64,000 bases of DNA from JBAOHV01 sp964450685 (GTDB lineage Bacteria; Actinomycetota; Acidimicrobiia; Acidimicrobiales; Microtrichaceae). The position numbers and the translations under genes are program-made. The DNA lies in NCBI GenBank assembly GCA_964450685.1, contig CAYVDN010000005.1, positions 1 through 64,000 on the forward strand, in the 5' to 3' direction. The stretch's first letter is position 1, and each line of letters opens with the position of its first letter. The notes under the pieces were generated by a model that had not been told where the DNA came from, searched no databases, and saw only the letters and a program-made list of their open reading frames with translations. Shown here piece after piece: positions 15,868-24,425 of the stretch.

Positions 15868-17118
15868 ATGTTCTGCGAGGGAGCTGCAAGAGATCTGGTC
15901 GACTCGGTCCGCTCCTGGCGACGCGCACAGGCCGTCGACGGAGCATCGGATGAGACTCTCATGGACGCCGCTCTCCAGATCGAGCAGGCGCGCCGCGCGC
16001 TTGACGCCGCCAGCTCGCAGATCCTGGGAGAGCTCGATGCGCGTGGTGCCACCGACAGTGCTTGTGGCATGAGAACCGCTCGCTGGCTGGCGCATCACGC
16101 CGAGATCTCCGGTGCGACTGCTGCCTCCCGGGTGAAGGTCGCCCGACGGTTCCGAGGGGCGCTGCGAGAGGCCGGTCAGAGCTTCGACGTCGAGAAGTTC
16201 AGCTTCGATCACGCGAAGGCGCTGGCCGACTGCTATTCGCCTCGCCTGGCCGGCGTCTACCCCGAGGTGGCGGCGCTGTTCGCCGACCATACAGAAGGCA
16301 TCGTGTTCGAGCAGTGGCGCGCCGAGCTTCGGGCTGCGGTCGAACTCCTGGACGTCGACGGCGCCCATGACCCGGCCGACGACCTTGCACGCAACCGGTT
16401 GACCAAGGCCGAGACGATCGACCGCACGTTCCTGGTCGATGTCCGCCTGGTGGGTTCGGACGGCCTGCTCGTGCACCAGACGATCGACCAGGTGGCCAAC
16501 GAGCTGTTCCACCGCTTCACCAACGATGAGCAGCAGTCGGGCGGCGAGCTCCTCCGACCTGGAAGGGCCACGCTCGAGGCACTCGCACTGGTCGAGATCT
16601 GCCGCCGAGCAAACGCAACCGACGTCACATCGACTCGCTCCCCCGGAGTCGATGTGACGCTGGTCGTCAACGCCTCTGACCCATGTGCTGCTTCGGACTC
16701 CGCCGGGGTCCGGCTACAGGACGACACCACACGGCATCTGCTCTGCGATGCCCGCCTGCTTCCCGTCGTTGTCGACAGCCTCGGCGTTCCGCTGGACCTG
16801 GGTCGGGCATCGCGCCTTGCCAGCACCGGACAGCGCAAGGCGATGGCACTACGCGACGGCGGCTGCGTCTTCCCGGGCTGTACCGCCCCACCGTCGTGGT
16901 CCGAGGCGCACCACATGGTGGAGTGGTCGAACGACGGTGTCACCGACCTCGCCGACCTGGCGTCGTTGTGCAGGCACCATCACGGAGTCGTGCACCGGAA
17001 GGGCTGGAGCATCCAGGCGACCGAGGACGGCAGCTTCTGGTTCACCGCTCCCTCGGGAACCAGCTTCTGGGGCCAGAGGCACCGACGTCAGCGTCAAGGT
17101 CCGACTCCCGACGGCTGA
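15868..17118 (+). CDS. 13E12/DUF222-type HNH endonuclease domain protein
   Basis: The protein has 416 residues. The long N-terminal helical DUF222 region (about 1-290) is followed by an HNH domain near residue 335: CVFPGCTAPPSWSEAHH...LASLCRHHHGVVH, with the HH pair, Asn and final His intact. Such genes are multicopy in actinobacteria and are often considered selfish or mobile-element-like, but here there are no flanking repeats or transposase. The in vivo role is unknown. Confidence 0.9.
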   Translation: MFCEGAARDLVDSVRSWRRAQAVDGASDETLMDAALQIEQARRALDAASSQILGELDARGATDSACGMRTARWLAHHAEISGATAASRVKVARRFRGALREAGQSFDVEKFSFDHAKALADCYSPRLAGVYPEVAALFADHTEGIVFEQWRAELRAAVELLDVDGAHDPADDLARNRLTKAETIDRTFLVDVRLVGSDGLLVHQTIDQVANELFHRFTNDEQQSGGELLRPGRATLEALALVEICRRANATDVTSTRSPGVDVTLVVNASDPCAASDSAGVRLQDDTTRHLLCDARLLPVVVDSLGVPLDLGRASRLASTGQRKAMALRDGGCVFPGCTAPPSWSEAHHMVEWSNDGVTDLADLASLCRHHHGVVHRKGWSIQATEDGSFWFTAPSGTSFWGQRHRRQRQGPTPDG

Positions 17119-17137
17119 TCCAGCAGCTGGCACATCG

Positions 17138-17159
17138 GCTGATCTCAACGGTGATCAGC
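17138..17159. terminator. Hairpin between HNH and pip genes
   Basis: Arms GCTGATC and GATCAGC enclose an 8-base loop. The site overlaps the pip stop codon and lies between convergent genes. Confidence 0.5.
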
Positions 17160-18090
17160 AGCGGAAACGATCGCACACCTCCACCAGCGCTGCGGCGTTC
17201 TCCGGGTCGAACATCGAGTGACCCGCGCGCGCGTTCACGATCAGCTCCGCCTCCGGCCACGCCTTGTGCAGATCCCATGCGGAACGCATCGGGCACACGA
17301 CGTCGTAGCGGCCTTGCACTATCACCGCGGGGATGTGACGGATCCTCTCGACGCCGTCCAGCAGCTGGGTCGGCGAGTCGAAGAACCCGCCGTTGGAGAA
17401 GTAGTGGTTCTCGATCTTCGCGAACGCCTCGAACTGCTCGGTCGGCTCTGCTGCGTTGTCCAGGGGGTCCAGCATGCATGTCGCGTGCTCCCAGTCGGAC
17501 CATGCCTTGGCACAACGCAGCATCTCGTCACGGTCGTCCCCGAACAACCGCCGGTTGTAGGCGCCGATCAGATCGCCACGCTCACTCGGCGGTATCGGAG
17601 CCACGAATCCCTCCCACGCGTCAGGGAACAGGTGCGATGCGCCGTCCTGGTAGAAGAACGCCAGCTCCAACGGCCGCAACATGAATATTCCGCGCAGGAC
17701 GAGTTCGGTGACCTGCTCCGGGTGCTTCTGGCTGTAGGCCAGCGCCAGGGCCGAGCCCCACGATCCACCGAACACCAGCCAACGGTCGATGCCCAGCACC
17801 TCGCGTATCGCCTCGATGTCGGAGACGAGATCCCAGGTGGTGTTGTCGTCGACCGATGCGTACGGGGTGCTCGCCCCGCAGCCACGCTGGTCGAACAGCA
17901 CGATCCTGTACGCGTCCGGATCGAAGAACCTGTACTGGCTCGGCGACGACCCCCCGCCAGGCCCGCCGTGCAGAACCACCGCAGGCTTCCCGTCAGGATT
18001 GCCCGCCTCGTGCACGACGACCGTGTGCCCACCACCCACCTCGAGGCTTCGAGTCAGTCGGTGGTCCAGCTCCGGGTACAGCTCACGCAT
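17155..18090 (-). CDS. pip: Proline iminopeptidase
   Basis: This serine peptidase of 311 residues (alpha/beta hydrolase, S33 family) removes N-terminal proline from peptides in the cytosol. It has the oxyanion motif HGGPGGGSS, FDQRGCGAS, the nucleophile elbow GGSWGSALAL and the C-terminal His in RAGHSMFD. Length and the cap region (RRLFGDDRDEM...W..WE) fit Pip. A GAAGAT box 6 bases upstream of the ATG suggests a leaderless start. Confidence 0.93.
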   Translation of the reverse strand: MRELYPELDHRLTRSLEVGGGHTVVVHEAGNPDGKPAVVLHGGPGGGSSPSQYRFFDPDAYRIVLFDQRGCGASTPYASVDDNTTWDLVSDIEAIREVLGIDRWLVFGGSWGSALALAYSQKHPEQVTELVLRGIFMLRPLELAFFYQDGASHLFPDAWEGFVAPIPPSERGDLIGAYNRRLFGDDRDEMLRCAKAWSDWEHATCMLDPLDNAAEPTEQFEAFAKIENHYFSNGGFFDSPTQLLDGVERIRHIPAVIVQGRYDVVCPMRSAWDLHKAWPEAELIVNARAGHSMFDPENAAALVEVCDRFRC

Positions 18091-18243
18091 GCGACCATCT
18101 TCGCCCGCCCTGTTCTCCAGTCAGGGCACCAACCGACCGACCATCAACAGCAGTGGCGTCGCGGGGCGTCACCGGGAACACGAGGACGGCGGGATCGGGT
18201 GGACAGGTCGAGCAGCGGTCGCAGCAGCGCGACGACCCAGGGC

Positions 18244-18729
18244 ATGTCGACCGCGTTCGAGCGCCTCTCGGCAAACGCCGACGAGTGGGGTGCCGAGCGC
18301 ATCCTCTGCGAAGGTCTGGACCTGATACGTGACACGTCGTGGGCGGACGAGTGCCGCCTCTACTCAGTGCGACCGGACACGGCCGTAGCAGTCGAGGTGG
18401 CGGCTCGACCCCGTCCCGCTGATCCCAGGTTGGCAAACGAACGTGCGGTTGTTCCGACGGACTGGTTCCCATGGGGCCTGGCCCCGGCAAACCCCCGCCG
18501 GTTCCTCCTGATAGCCGACGCCTCGAAGCTTCCCGCAATGCCCGACGGGGACACGACGTTGGCCGACGAGGGCTTCGCGTCGTGCCTCCACCTGCCGATC
18601 CTCGAGCGCCAACGACCGATCGGTGCAGTGCATCTCTACTGGCGCGAACCACACCTGGCCTGGGACGACCAGCGCGGCCGACTCATGCGCCTGCTCGGCC
18701 ATTTCCTGCTCACCCGCTGCGCCAGTTGA
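18244..18729 (+). CDS. Small GAF-domain-like protein
   Basis: The product has 161 residues with a pattern like a lone GAF domain: an N-terminal helix, then SWADECRLYSV, ASCLHLPILERQRPIGAVHLYW and a final helix. No output domain follows. GAF domains bind small ligands or mediate dimers; nothing shows which applies here. The C-terminus (RCAS, stop) lies inside a 17-bp tandem repeat. The upstream in-frame extension is antisense to pip and is not coding. Confidence 0.6.
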   Translation: MSTAFERLSANADEWGAERILCEGLDLIRDTSWADECRLYSVRPDTAVAVEVAARPRPADPRLANERAVVPTDWFPWGLAPANPRRFLLIADASKLPAMPDGDTTLADEGFASCLHLPILERQRPIGAVHLYWREPHLAWDDQRGRLMRLLGHFLLTRCAS

Positions 18730-18767
18730 CCCGCTGCGCCAGTTGACCCGCTGCACTGGCTTGCCCG
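18717..18767. repeat. 17-bp tandem repeat spanning a stop codon
   Basis: Two identical units CTGCGCCAGTTGACCCG (18717-18733, 18734-18750) and a degenerate third. The TGA of the GAF gene (18727-18729) is part of the first unit. Confidence 0.8.
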
Positions 18768-18777
18768 ACTGGCAGTC

Positions 18778-20124
18778 TCAATCAGGTTCGTCAGGGCTGG
18801 CCGGCTTCTCGTTGCTGGCTGCCTTCTCGTTTCTGGCTGGGTTGTCCTGCTCGTCGGCCATCAGGTCATCGATCGACTCGTCGCGTCCCAGCCTTCTCAG
18901 GGCCGACCGCATTGCAGTGGCCCCCTGTTCCTGCTCGATCTGATCGAGCTTCGTCAGGTCCGACTCGATGACGTCGTGGCGATCCAGGTACGAGGTGATG
19001 AAGGCCTGGATCACAGCCGCAGCTGGCAGTGCCAGAACAGCGCCCATCGGCCCGAACAACGCCGCGCCAGCCAACGCCGAACCGAACGCCACGGCCGGGT
19101 GGAGGTTCATCGTCTGGCCGGTGATGCGCGGCGAGAGGAAGTAGTTCTCGATCTGCTGGTAGGCGAGGATCCAACCGAGGACCCACACGGCGTCGATCGG
19201 GTCGTTGATCAACGCCACGAACGCCGGCAGAGCACCACCCAGATAGGTGCCCACCACCGGCACGAACTGGCTGACCATCCCGAGCCACAGCGCCAGAGCA
19301 AGGGGCGACGGAAGCCCGAGGATCGTGAACACGACCCACGACGTCAACGCGGCGATCGTCGCCAGCAACAAGCGCGAGTAGACCCAGCCGCCCGTCTTCT
19401 CGATCGCGAGCTCCCAGAGACGCAACACGATCTGCTGGCGCCGCGGCGGTAGGAGCGTGCAGACGTTGCGCCGCATCTGCGGGCCCTGGGAGATCATGTA
19501 GTAGCTGAACAGAGCGATGGTGAACGCCCGGAACACCAGGCCGAGCAACGATCCGGTCACCGAAAGAACTCGCCCTCCGACGTTCGTCGCGACCGACGTG
19601 ATGTCGTCCTGGTAGTCGCGCAGCGCCCGGTTGAGCTCGGTGGAGGTGATCTCGGTGCCGAACGTGTCGTTGGCCCACTTGGTCGCCTGGTTTATGTACT
19701 GCGGTGCCTGCTCGACCAGGTCGGCCACCTGGCTCACGACCAACCCGATCATCACGGCGGTGAAGACCCCACCCACACCGAAGAGCATCACGAAGCACGC
19801 GATCGTCGCCCTGCTGCGCCGCCAGCCGCGGTCGGCCAGGAAGTTCACCGCCGGCTCGATCGCGAACGACAGGAACAGGGAGATGAAGAGCATTCCGAGG
19901 AGGCCGGTCAGCTTCTCGATCGTCGACCGGAGCCCGATGAAGACCAGGACCGAGAACCCGATGGCCAGCACCGCGCGCCAGAACCACGGCGGCAGCTGCT
20001 TCTGGCCGAGGATCGAGCCGATCGTCGTCGGTGCGTCGTCGAGAGCGACATCCCCGATCGCTTCACCGACGCCGACCGAGGCGCTCGAGGGCGCGGGGGT
20101 GTCGTCTGCCGGCGGGTTGCTCAC
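18778..20124 (-). CDS. AI-2E family transporter (PF01594 type)
   Basis: The integral membrane protein has 448 residues with about eight hydrophobic segments: paired helices near 48-90, a long soluble segment (about 125-185), then LLATIAALTSWVVFTILGLP and the family hallmark QFVPVVGTYLGGALPAFVAL. Members include permeases proposed to export AI-2 and Na+/H+ antiporters, so the substrate cannot be named. The charged C-terminal tail contains NEKAAS/NEKPAS from a local duplication. The GTG start follows GGGAGG, rather far upstream. Confidence 0.87.
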   Translation of the reverse strand: MSNPPADDTPAPSSASVGVGEAIGDVALDDAPTTIGSILGQKQLPPWFWRAVLAIGFSVLVFIGLRSTIEKLTGLLGMLFISLFLSFAIEPAVNFLADRGWRRSRATIACFVMLFGVGGVFTAVMIGLVVSQVADLVEQAPQYINQATKWANDTFGTEITSTELNRALRDYQDDITSVATNVGGRVLSVTGSLLGLVFRAFTIALFSYYMISQGPQMRRNVCTLLPPRRQQIVLRLWELAIEKTGGWVYSRLLLATIAALTSWVVFTILGLPSPLALALWLGMVSQFVPVVGTYLGGALPAFVALINDPIDAVWVLGWILAYQQIENYFLSPRITGQTMNLHPAVAFGSALAGAALFGPMGAVLALPAAAVIQAFITSYLDRHDVIESDLTKLDQIEQEQGATAMRSALRRLGRDESIDDLMADEQDNPARNEKAASNEKPASPDEPD

Positions 20125-20207
20125 GTCGCCCAGCCTCCCACGAGGCCCGGATCAGTTCGCGGACCGAGAGCCCGTCGCGTGGGTGCTCGCCTCGGGACTG
20201 ATCGACT

Positions 20208-20999
20208 TCAGCCGAACATCATCATCCACTGCTCGACAGAACCCGGGCGGAACACCACGTTGCGCGACCGGGTGTCACCGAGTCGCTCGGCCGGAGCCTG
20301 GGAGTACATGTGGCCGGGGAAGAGGACTGCGTCGTCGGGGACCTGGGCCAACGTCTGGGTGAGGCTGTAGTACAGCGCTTCCGGGTCGCCACCGGGCAGG
20401 TCCGTCCGGCCGCATCCGTCCAGGAACAGCGTGTCGCCCGATACCAGACAGCCGTTCACGAAGAAGCACTGGCTGCCAGGTGTGTGTCCGGGCGTGTGCA
20501 GCAATCTGATCTCGACCTCTCCGACCATCACCGAGTCACCTGAGTCGTGGGTGGTGAGGTCGGCAACGGTGAGGTCGGTCACCTTCGTCACCCACTCGGC
20601 TTCGTCGGCCTGCACGTGGATCGGAACCTGCGCCAACTCGAGCAGCTCGGTCACGCCCTCGATCTGCATGCCCATCATCGAGCCGCCGCAATGATCGGGG
20701 TGGTAATGGGTTACCAGCGCTCCGGTCAGCCGCATACCGTCGTCGGCGACGATCGACGCCAGGTCGGCGACCCCGTACGCCGGATCCACCACGACGCACT
20801 CGCCGGTTGCGCGGTCTCCGATCAGGTAGACGAAGTTGACCATCTGGCGTGCCACCTGGTCCGTCGTGGCGAAGTCACGCCCCGCGAGCAGCTGACGGAA
20901 GTAGAAGCGGTCGGTTCGATCAGTCAGGCCAGCCGAGCCGATCGAGTCCGTCGAGTCGGTTGAAGTCTCCGCTGTGATGTTCTCGTCAGGCTCGTTCAC
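20208..20999 (-). CDS. MBL-fold metallo-hydrolase
   Basis: The protein has 263 residues. An acidic, Ser/Thr-rich N-terminus (1-30) precedes a glyoxalase II-like beta-lactamase fold with THYHPDHCGG, LHTPGHTPGSQCF, SGDTLF and FPGHMYSQ. All the expected metal ligands are present. It hydrolyses a thioester or related substrate; which one is not shown. The GTG at 20999 lies inside the 3' end of paaX (14-base overlap), so it depends on that gene's transcript. Confidence 0.85.
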   Translation of the reverse strand: MNEPDENITAETSTDSTDSIGSAGLTDRTDRFYFRQLLAGRDFATTDQVARQMVNFVYLIGDRATGECVVVDPAYGVADLASIVADDGMRLTGALVTHYHPDHCGGSMMGMQIEGVTELLELAQVPIHVQADEAEWVTKVTDLTVADLTTHDSGDSVMVGEVEIRLLHTPGHTPGSQCFFVNGCLVSGDTLFLDGCGRTDLPGGDPEALYYSLTQTLAQVPDDAVLFPGHMYSQAPAERLGDTRSRNVVFRPGSVEQWMMMFG

Positions 21000-21858
21000 G
21001 GAGCTCAACCGTAGCGTCGGGGCCCAGCTGATCGTCAGGCGCTCTACCGACCTCGAACCACTGCGACAGGACTTCGCGATACGCCGCGTCGTAGCGGTCG
21101 TAGTCGCGTCGCAACGCATCACCGGGCCATCGGCGGGGCAGCAGCTCGCGCGGTAGCAACGGGTCGGCGACGAAGTGGCGCAGCACCGCGGCCGAGAGCA
21201 CGAAGCCCGGCGCAAGCGCAGTGCTGTCACCTTGCTCGAGGCGGTCGACGAGGTCGTGCATCTCGCGGCGAAGCTGGGTCGCCTGCTTCGACCAGTCGTC
21301 GAGGTGCCACAGCTCTGATGCCAGATCGGCGTCCCCCCGCGACAGGTCGAACTGCGGGTCGGCCATGAACCACTGGCACTGTCGGTCGACGGTGGCCGAG
21401 CGCCACGGCGAGTCGGTCGGATCGAGGTTGTCAGGGCGGAGCCAGACTCCGTCACGAAGCTCCGCCAGGCGCAGTCCGGCCATGGCATGGCGCAGCTCGG
21501 CCCGCTGCGGCGCCGAACGGGCGCCTCCGACCACCACAGCCATGCGCCACCTGCCGTTCCACTCGATGGTCGCTGCGCGGCGGCTTCGCTGCTGGCGTGC
21601 CTGGCGCGAGATCAGATCTCCCTCGAGGGTGTACCAGCCCCCTCCACTGGCGCTCACCTCGCCGGCTGTGACCATGCGGGACAGGGCAGTTCGCACGGTT
21701 CCCTCGGCCAGACCGAACAGCGCGCCGGTGCGCACGAGGAAGGCCACCGGCAGGCTGGGTGGGTCGGTGCCGAGCAATGTCGAAGCCACGACCGACCGCG
21801 CCGTCAACGGTCGCCGACTAGGCGATGTGCTCCGGGCACTGTCCTCGTCGCTCACCAC
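20986..21858 (-). CDS. PaaX-family transcriptional regulator
   Basis: The protein has 290 residues: an N-terminal winged helix (about 15-80; LAEGTVRTALSRMVTAGEVS is the recognition unit) and a C-terminal PaaX ligand region ending in helices (WFEVGRAPDD). PaaX controls phenylacetyl-CoA catabolism; other members regulate unrelated pathways, and no paa genes are nearby. It is coupled to the MBL gene downstream and divergent from a desaturase gene. A leaderless TAGAAT box precedes the GTG GTG start. Confidence 0.85.
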   Translation of the reverse strand: MVSDEDSARSTSPSRRPLTARSVVASTLLGTDPPSLPVAFLVRTGALFGLAEGTVRTALSRMVTAGEVSASGGGWYTLEGDLISRQARQQRSRRAATIEWNGRWRMAVVVGGARSAPQRAELRHAMAGLRLAELRDGVWLRPDNLDPTDSPWRSATVDRQCQWFMADPQFDLSRGDADLASELWHLDDWSKQATQLRREMHDLVDRLEQGDSTALAPGFVLSAAVLRHFVADPLLPRELLPRRWPGDALRRDYDRYDAAYREVLSQWFEVGRAPDDQLGPDATVELRERA

Positions 21859-21864
21859 CGCTCG

Positions 21865-21870
21865 ATTCTA
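21865..21870 (-). promoter_or_regulatory. Leaderless -10 box (TAGAAT) for paaX
   Basis: On the minus strand TAGAAT is followed by 6 bases and the GTG at 21858. Confidence 0.6.
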
Positions 21871-21921
21871 CCCGCCACTCGCACTTGACCTTACATGCTG
21901 GCAACAGCTGTTTCCTTTTCG

Positions 21922-21927
21922 TAAGAT
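21922..21927 (+). promoter_or_regulatory. Leaderless -10 box (TAAGAT) for the desaturase gene
   Basis: TAAGAT is followed by 6 bases and the GTG at 21934. Upstream lie the palindrome AACAGCTGTT (21903-21912) and a wider CTTAC/GTAAG pair. Confidence 0.6.
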
Positions 21928-21933
21928 TCCTAT

Positions 21934-22902
21934 GTGGAGACGATCCAGCGGCCGACCAACTCGATGCTGCCCGACGCGTCCGAGCTGACCGACGTCCTCC
22001 CAACCGACCGTCTCGGCCCCACCGGTCGACCGATCGGCGAGTTTCGCGACGACCTCTACCGCATCCCCGATTCTGCGAACGTCTGCCATGTGATCGGGCT
22101 GTGGGTCCAGTCCGTCGGAGTGCTCGCGCTCGCTGCGTGGTGGGGCAATCCGATCGGATGGTTCGCAGCGTTCCTGCTGATGGGCCGGGGGTTCGCACGC
22201 TTCGCGATCCTGGGTCACGAAGCCGCTCATCGGCTGCTGTTCTCCAACAAGGCAGCCAACGACTGGGTCGGCAAGTGGCTGGTCGCCTACCCCGCGTTCG
22301 TGCCGCTCGACGCCTACCGACGCAGTCACATGGCGCACCATCGGGAGGAGTTCGGGCCGAACGAACCCGACCTGGCGCTCTACTCGGGCTACCCGATCAC
22401 CAAGGCATCGTGGCGGCGGAAGCTGCTGCGCGACGCCGACGGCAACTCGGGTTGGAAGAACCTGAAGCTGCTGTTGCTGGCTCTGCGATCGGAAACCGCG
22501 CGACCGGTCGCGCTGGGCATACTCGCCTGGCAGCTAGCACTCTTCGTCGGTCTCTGGGCTGCCCTCGGCCACTGGTGGATCTACCCGCTGTTCTGGCTGT
22601 TGCCCTGGATGACGGTGTGGAGAGTGCTCAACCGGCTGCGAGCGGTCGCAGAGCACGGCGGAATGGTCGCCTCATCCGACCGCCGCCTGACCACGCATCA
22701 CGTGCGCCAGTCAGCCACGGCGAGGTTCTGGATGGTGCCGTTCAACACGGGCTGGCACCTGGCCCACCACATCGACATCGGTGTGCCGTTCTCCAAGCTG
22801 CCCCGACTTCATCGGGAGCTCGCGGCGGCCGGCTATGTGACACCCGCTCTGGAGTGGCCCAGCTACCGGGTCCTGTGGCGCCACGGCTCGTCCCGCCCCT
22901 GA
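21934..22902 (+). CDS. Membrane fatty acid desaturase
   Basis: The protein has 322 residues with paired membrane helices (about 50-85 and 185-225) and the three histidine boxes of diiron desaturases: HEAAH (about 95), HMAHH (about 132) and HLAHH (about 272). It inserts a double bond in a fatty acyl chain using O2 and an electron donor. The position of the bond cannot be read from sequence. Desaturase genes are often cold- or lipid-regulated; the neighbouring PaaX gene is a possible but unproven regulator. Confidence 0.9.
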   Translation: METIQRPTNSMLPDASELTDVLPTDRLGPTGRPIGEFRDDLYRIPDSANVCHVIGLWVQSVGVLALAAWWGNPIGWFAAFLLMGRGFARFAILGHEAAHRLLFSNKAANDWVGKWLVAYPAFVPLDAYRRSHMAHHREEFGPNEPDLALYSGYPITKASWRRKLLRDADGNSGWKNLKLLLLALRSETARPVALGILAWQLALFVGLWAALGHWWIYPLFWLLPWMTVWRVLNRLRAVAEHGGMVASSDRRLTTHHVRQSATARFWMVPFNTGWHLAHHIDIGVPFSKLPRLHRELAAAGYVTPALEWPSYRVLWRHGSSRP

Positions 22903-22948
22903 CCGCTACTCCCGGGCCTGACCAGCACCAGGCGCGCACCTTCAGGTC

Positions 22949-22989
22949 TCGGTGCGATTCCAGTTGCCTGGCGGCAGTAATCGCACCGA
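22949..22989. terminator. Bidirectional hairpin terminator
   Basis: Arms TCGGTGCGATT and AATCGCACCGA (11 bp) surround a loop that itself can fold (TGCC/GGCA). It lies between the convergent desaturase and aminotransferase genes. Confidence 0.7.
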
Positions 22990-23025
22990 AAGCACGGGGT
23001 AAGACCGAAAGCGCGGGTAAGACCG
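22985..23025. repeat. 18-19-bp tandem repeat, two copies
   Basis: Units CCGAAAGCACGGGGTAAGA and CCGAAAGCGCGGGTAAGA are followed by CCGGCGGG. The pair overlaps the right arm of the terminator hairpin just before the aminotransferase stop. Confidence 0.65.
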
Positions 23026-23033
23026 GCGGGTGC

Positions 23034-24302
23034 TCAGTTGGACGCAGGCGCGGTGGCTGTCAACGCCGCGCCGAGAGCTTCGAGCGCTTCGGCGATCTCG
23101 TCCTCGCTGACGACCAGCGGCGGCATGAAGCGGATCACGTTCCCCCAGGTGCCGGCGTTCATCAGCAGCAGTCGCCCATGCGCCCGACACTGCTCGATGA
23201 CCGCAGCAGTGCGCACCGCGTCGGGCTCACGGGTCGCCGGGTCCCGGAACTCCATCGCGACCATCAAGCCCGGTCCGCGGACGCAGGCGATGGACGGATG
23301 GCGCTCGGCCAGCGACCGCAGACCCGCTCTCAGCTGCTCACCTCTGGCGTTCACGTTGTCGAGGAATCCGTCTCCGGTGAGGACATCGATGGTCGCCAGT
23401 GCAGCCGCGCACCCGATCGGGTTCCCTCCGTAGGTGCCGCCATGCGAACCGGTCGGCCAGCGCGACATCAGCTCGGCGGACGCTCCGATCGCCGCGAAGG
23501 GGAACCCTGACGCGATGCCCTTGGCCATCACGAGGATGTCCGGCACCACGCCGGCTTGCTCGACGGTGAACATCGTGCCGGTGCGACCGAACCCGGCCTG
23601 CACCTCGTCCGCTATGAACAGGATTCCGTGCTCCGAACAGATCGACCGCAGTTCGCGCAGGAACCTCGCAGGAGCAGGCAGGTAGCCACCTTCACCGAGC
23701 ACCGGTTCGATGATCATCGCTGCGGTCTCGGCAGGCGCGGTGTGGCCCGCCAACACGAGACGCAGCCCGGCGAGCGCCTCGTCGATCGCCTGGTCCTCGG
23801 TCAGGTCGGTGCCGACCCACGTGGGGAACGGAGCGATGTGAACGCCCGAAGGCAACGGCGAGTGGCCAGCGCGGTAGCTGGTCTTGGAGGTCGTCATCGC
23901 CATCGCCAGATGGGTGCGGCCATGGAAACTGCCCTGGAAGACGATCACGTTCGGGCGACCCGTCGCCTGCTTGGCGAGCTTGACCGACCCCTCGGTCGCT
24001 TCGGCTCCCGAGTTGGCGAAGAAGAAGGTGTCGATTCCCGCGGGCGTGATACCTGCGAGGCGTTCGGCCAGCGGCTCCAGCTGGTCGTGTCGGTAGCAGT
24101 TGACCTGGGCATGGATGAAGCGTCCTGCCTGTTCCTGGATGGCCTCGACCACCCGGGGATGGCAATGACCGGTCGAGGTGACTGCGATGCCTGCGGTGAA
24201 GTCCAGATACTCGTCACCGTCGACGGTCGTCACCCGACATCCGGAACCGGACGCGACCTGAAGGTCCGTGACTTGGAACCAGACGGGAGCCAGGTGCGAC
24301 AT
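23034..24302 (-). CDS. Class III aminotransferase (4-aminobutyrate type)
   Basis: This PLP enzyme of 422 residues has FFANSGAEATEGSVKLAK (about 94-111), FQGSFHGRT, IIEPVLGEGGY, LFIADEVQAGFGRTG and the Schiff-base Lys in VMAKGIASGFPFAAIG (about 275). The architecture fits GABA aminotransferase and related omega-amino acid transaminases. Ornithine or acetylornithine as substrate cannot be excluded. It starts 123 bases from the divergent pheA gene. AGAGG precedes the ATG. Confidence 0.85.
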   Translation of the reverse strand: MSHLAPVWFQVTDLQVASGSGCRVTTVDGDEYLDFTAGIAVTSTGHCHPRVVEAIQEQAGRFIHAQVNCYRHDQLEPLAERLAGITPAGIDTFFFANSGAEATEGSVKLAKQATGRPNVIVFQGSFHGRTHLAMAMTTSKTSYRAGHSPLPSGVHIAPFPTWVGTDLTEDQAIDEALAGLRLVLAGHTAPAETAAMIIEPVLGEGGYLPAPARFLRELRSICSEHGILFIADEVQAGFGRTGTMFTVEQAGVVPDILVMAKGIASGFPFAAIGASAELMSRWPTGSHGGTYGGNPIGCAAALATIDVLTGDGFLDNVNARGEQLRAGLRSLAERHPSIACVRGPGLMVAMEFRDPATREPDAVRTAAVIEQCRAHGRLLLMNAGTWGNVIRFMPPLVVSEDEIAEALEALGAALTATAPASN

Positions 24303-24413
24303 GGGAACCTCTCATCCTCAGATTTCGGCGTTGGTCCGATCAGAACCTGCGGCGTTGGATCGTTTGCTGATGCGTCAGCGGAACCGATGCTACGGGCGGG
24401 GTTGGGTGCTCGG

Positions 24414-24419
24414 TAGCCT
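24414..24419 (+). promoter_or_regulatory. Leaderless -10 box (TAGCCT) for pheA
   Basis: TAGCCT is followed by 6 bases and the ATG at 24426. Confidence 0.6.
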
Positions 24420-24425
24420 CGACCC

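Noticed and set aside
15868..17118. HNH gene as an active mobile element
   Set aside because: No terminal repeats, target duplications, intron or intein boundaries are visible around it.
17218..18243. Extension of the GAF protein upstream to 503 residues
   Set aside because: The region is antisense to pip; GAF-like sequence begins only at 18244.
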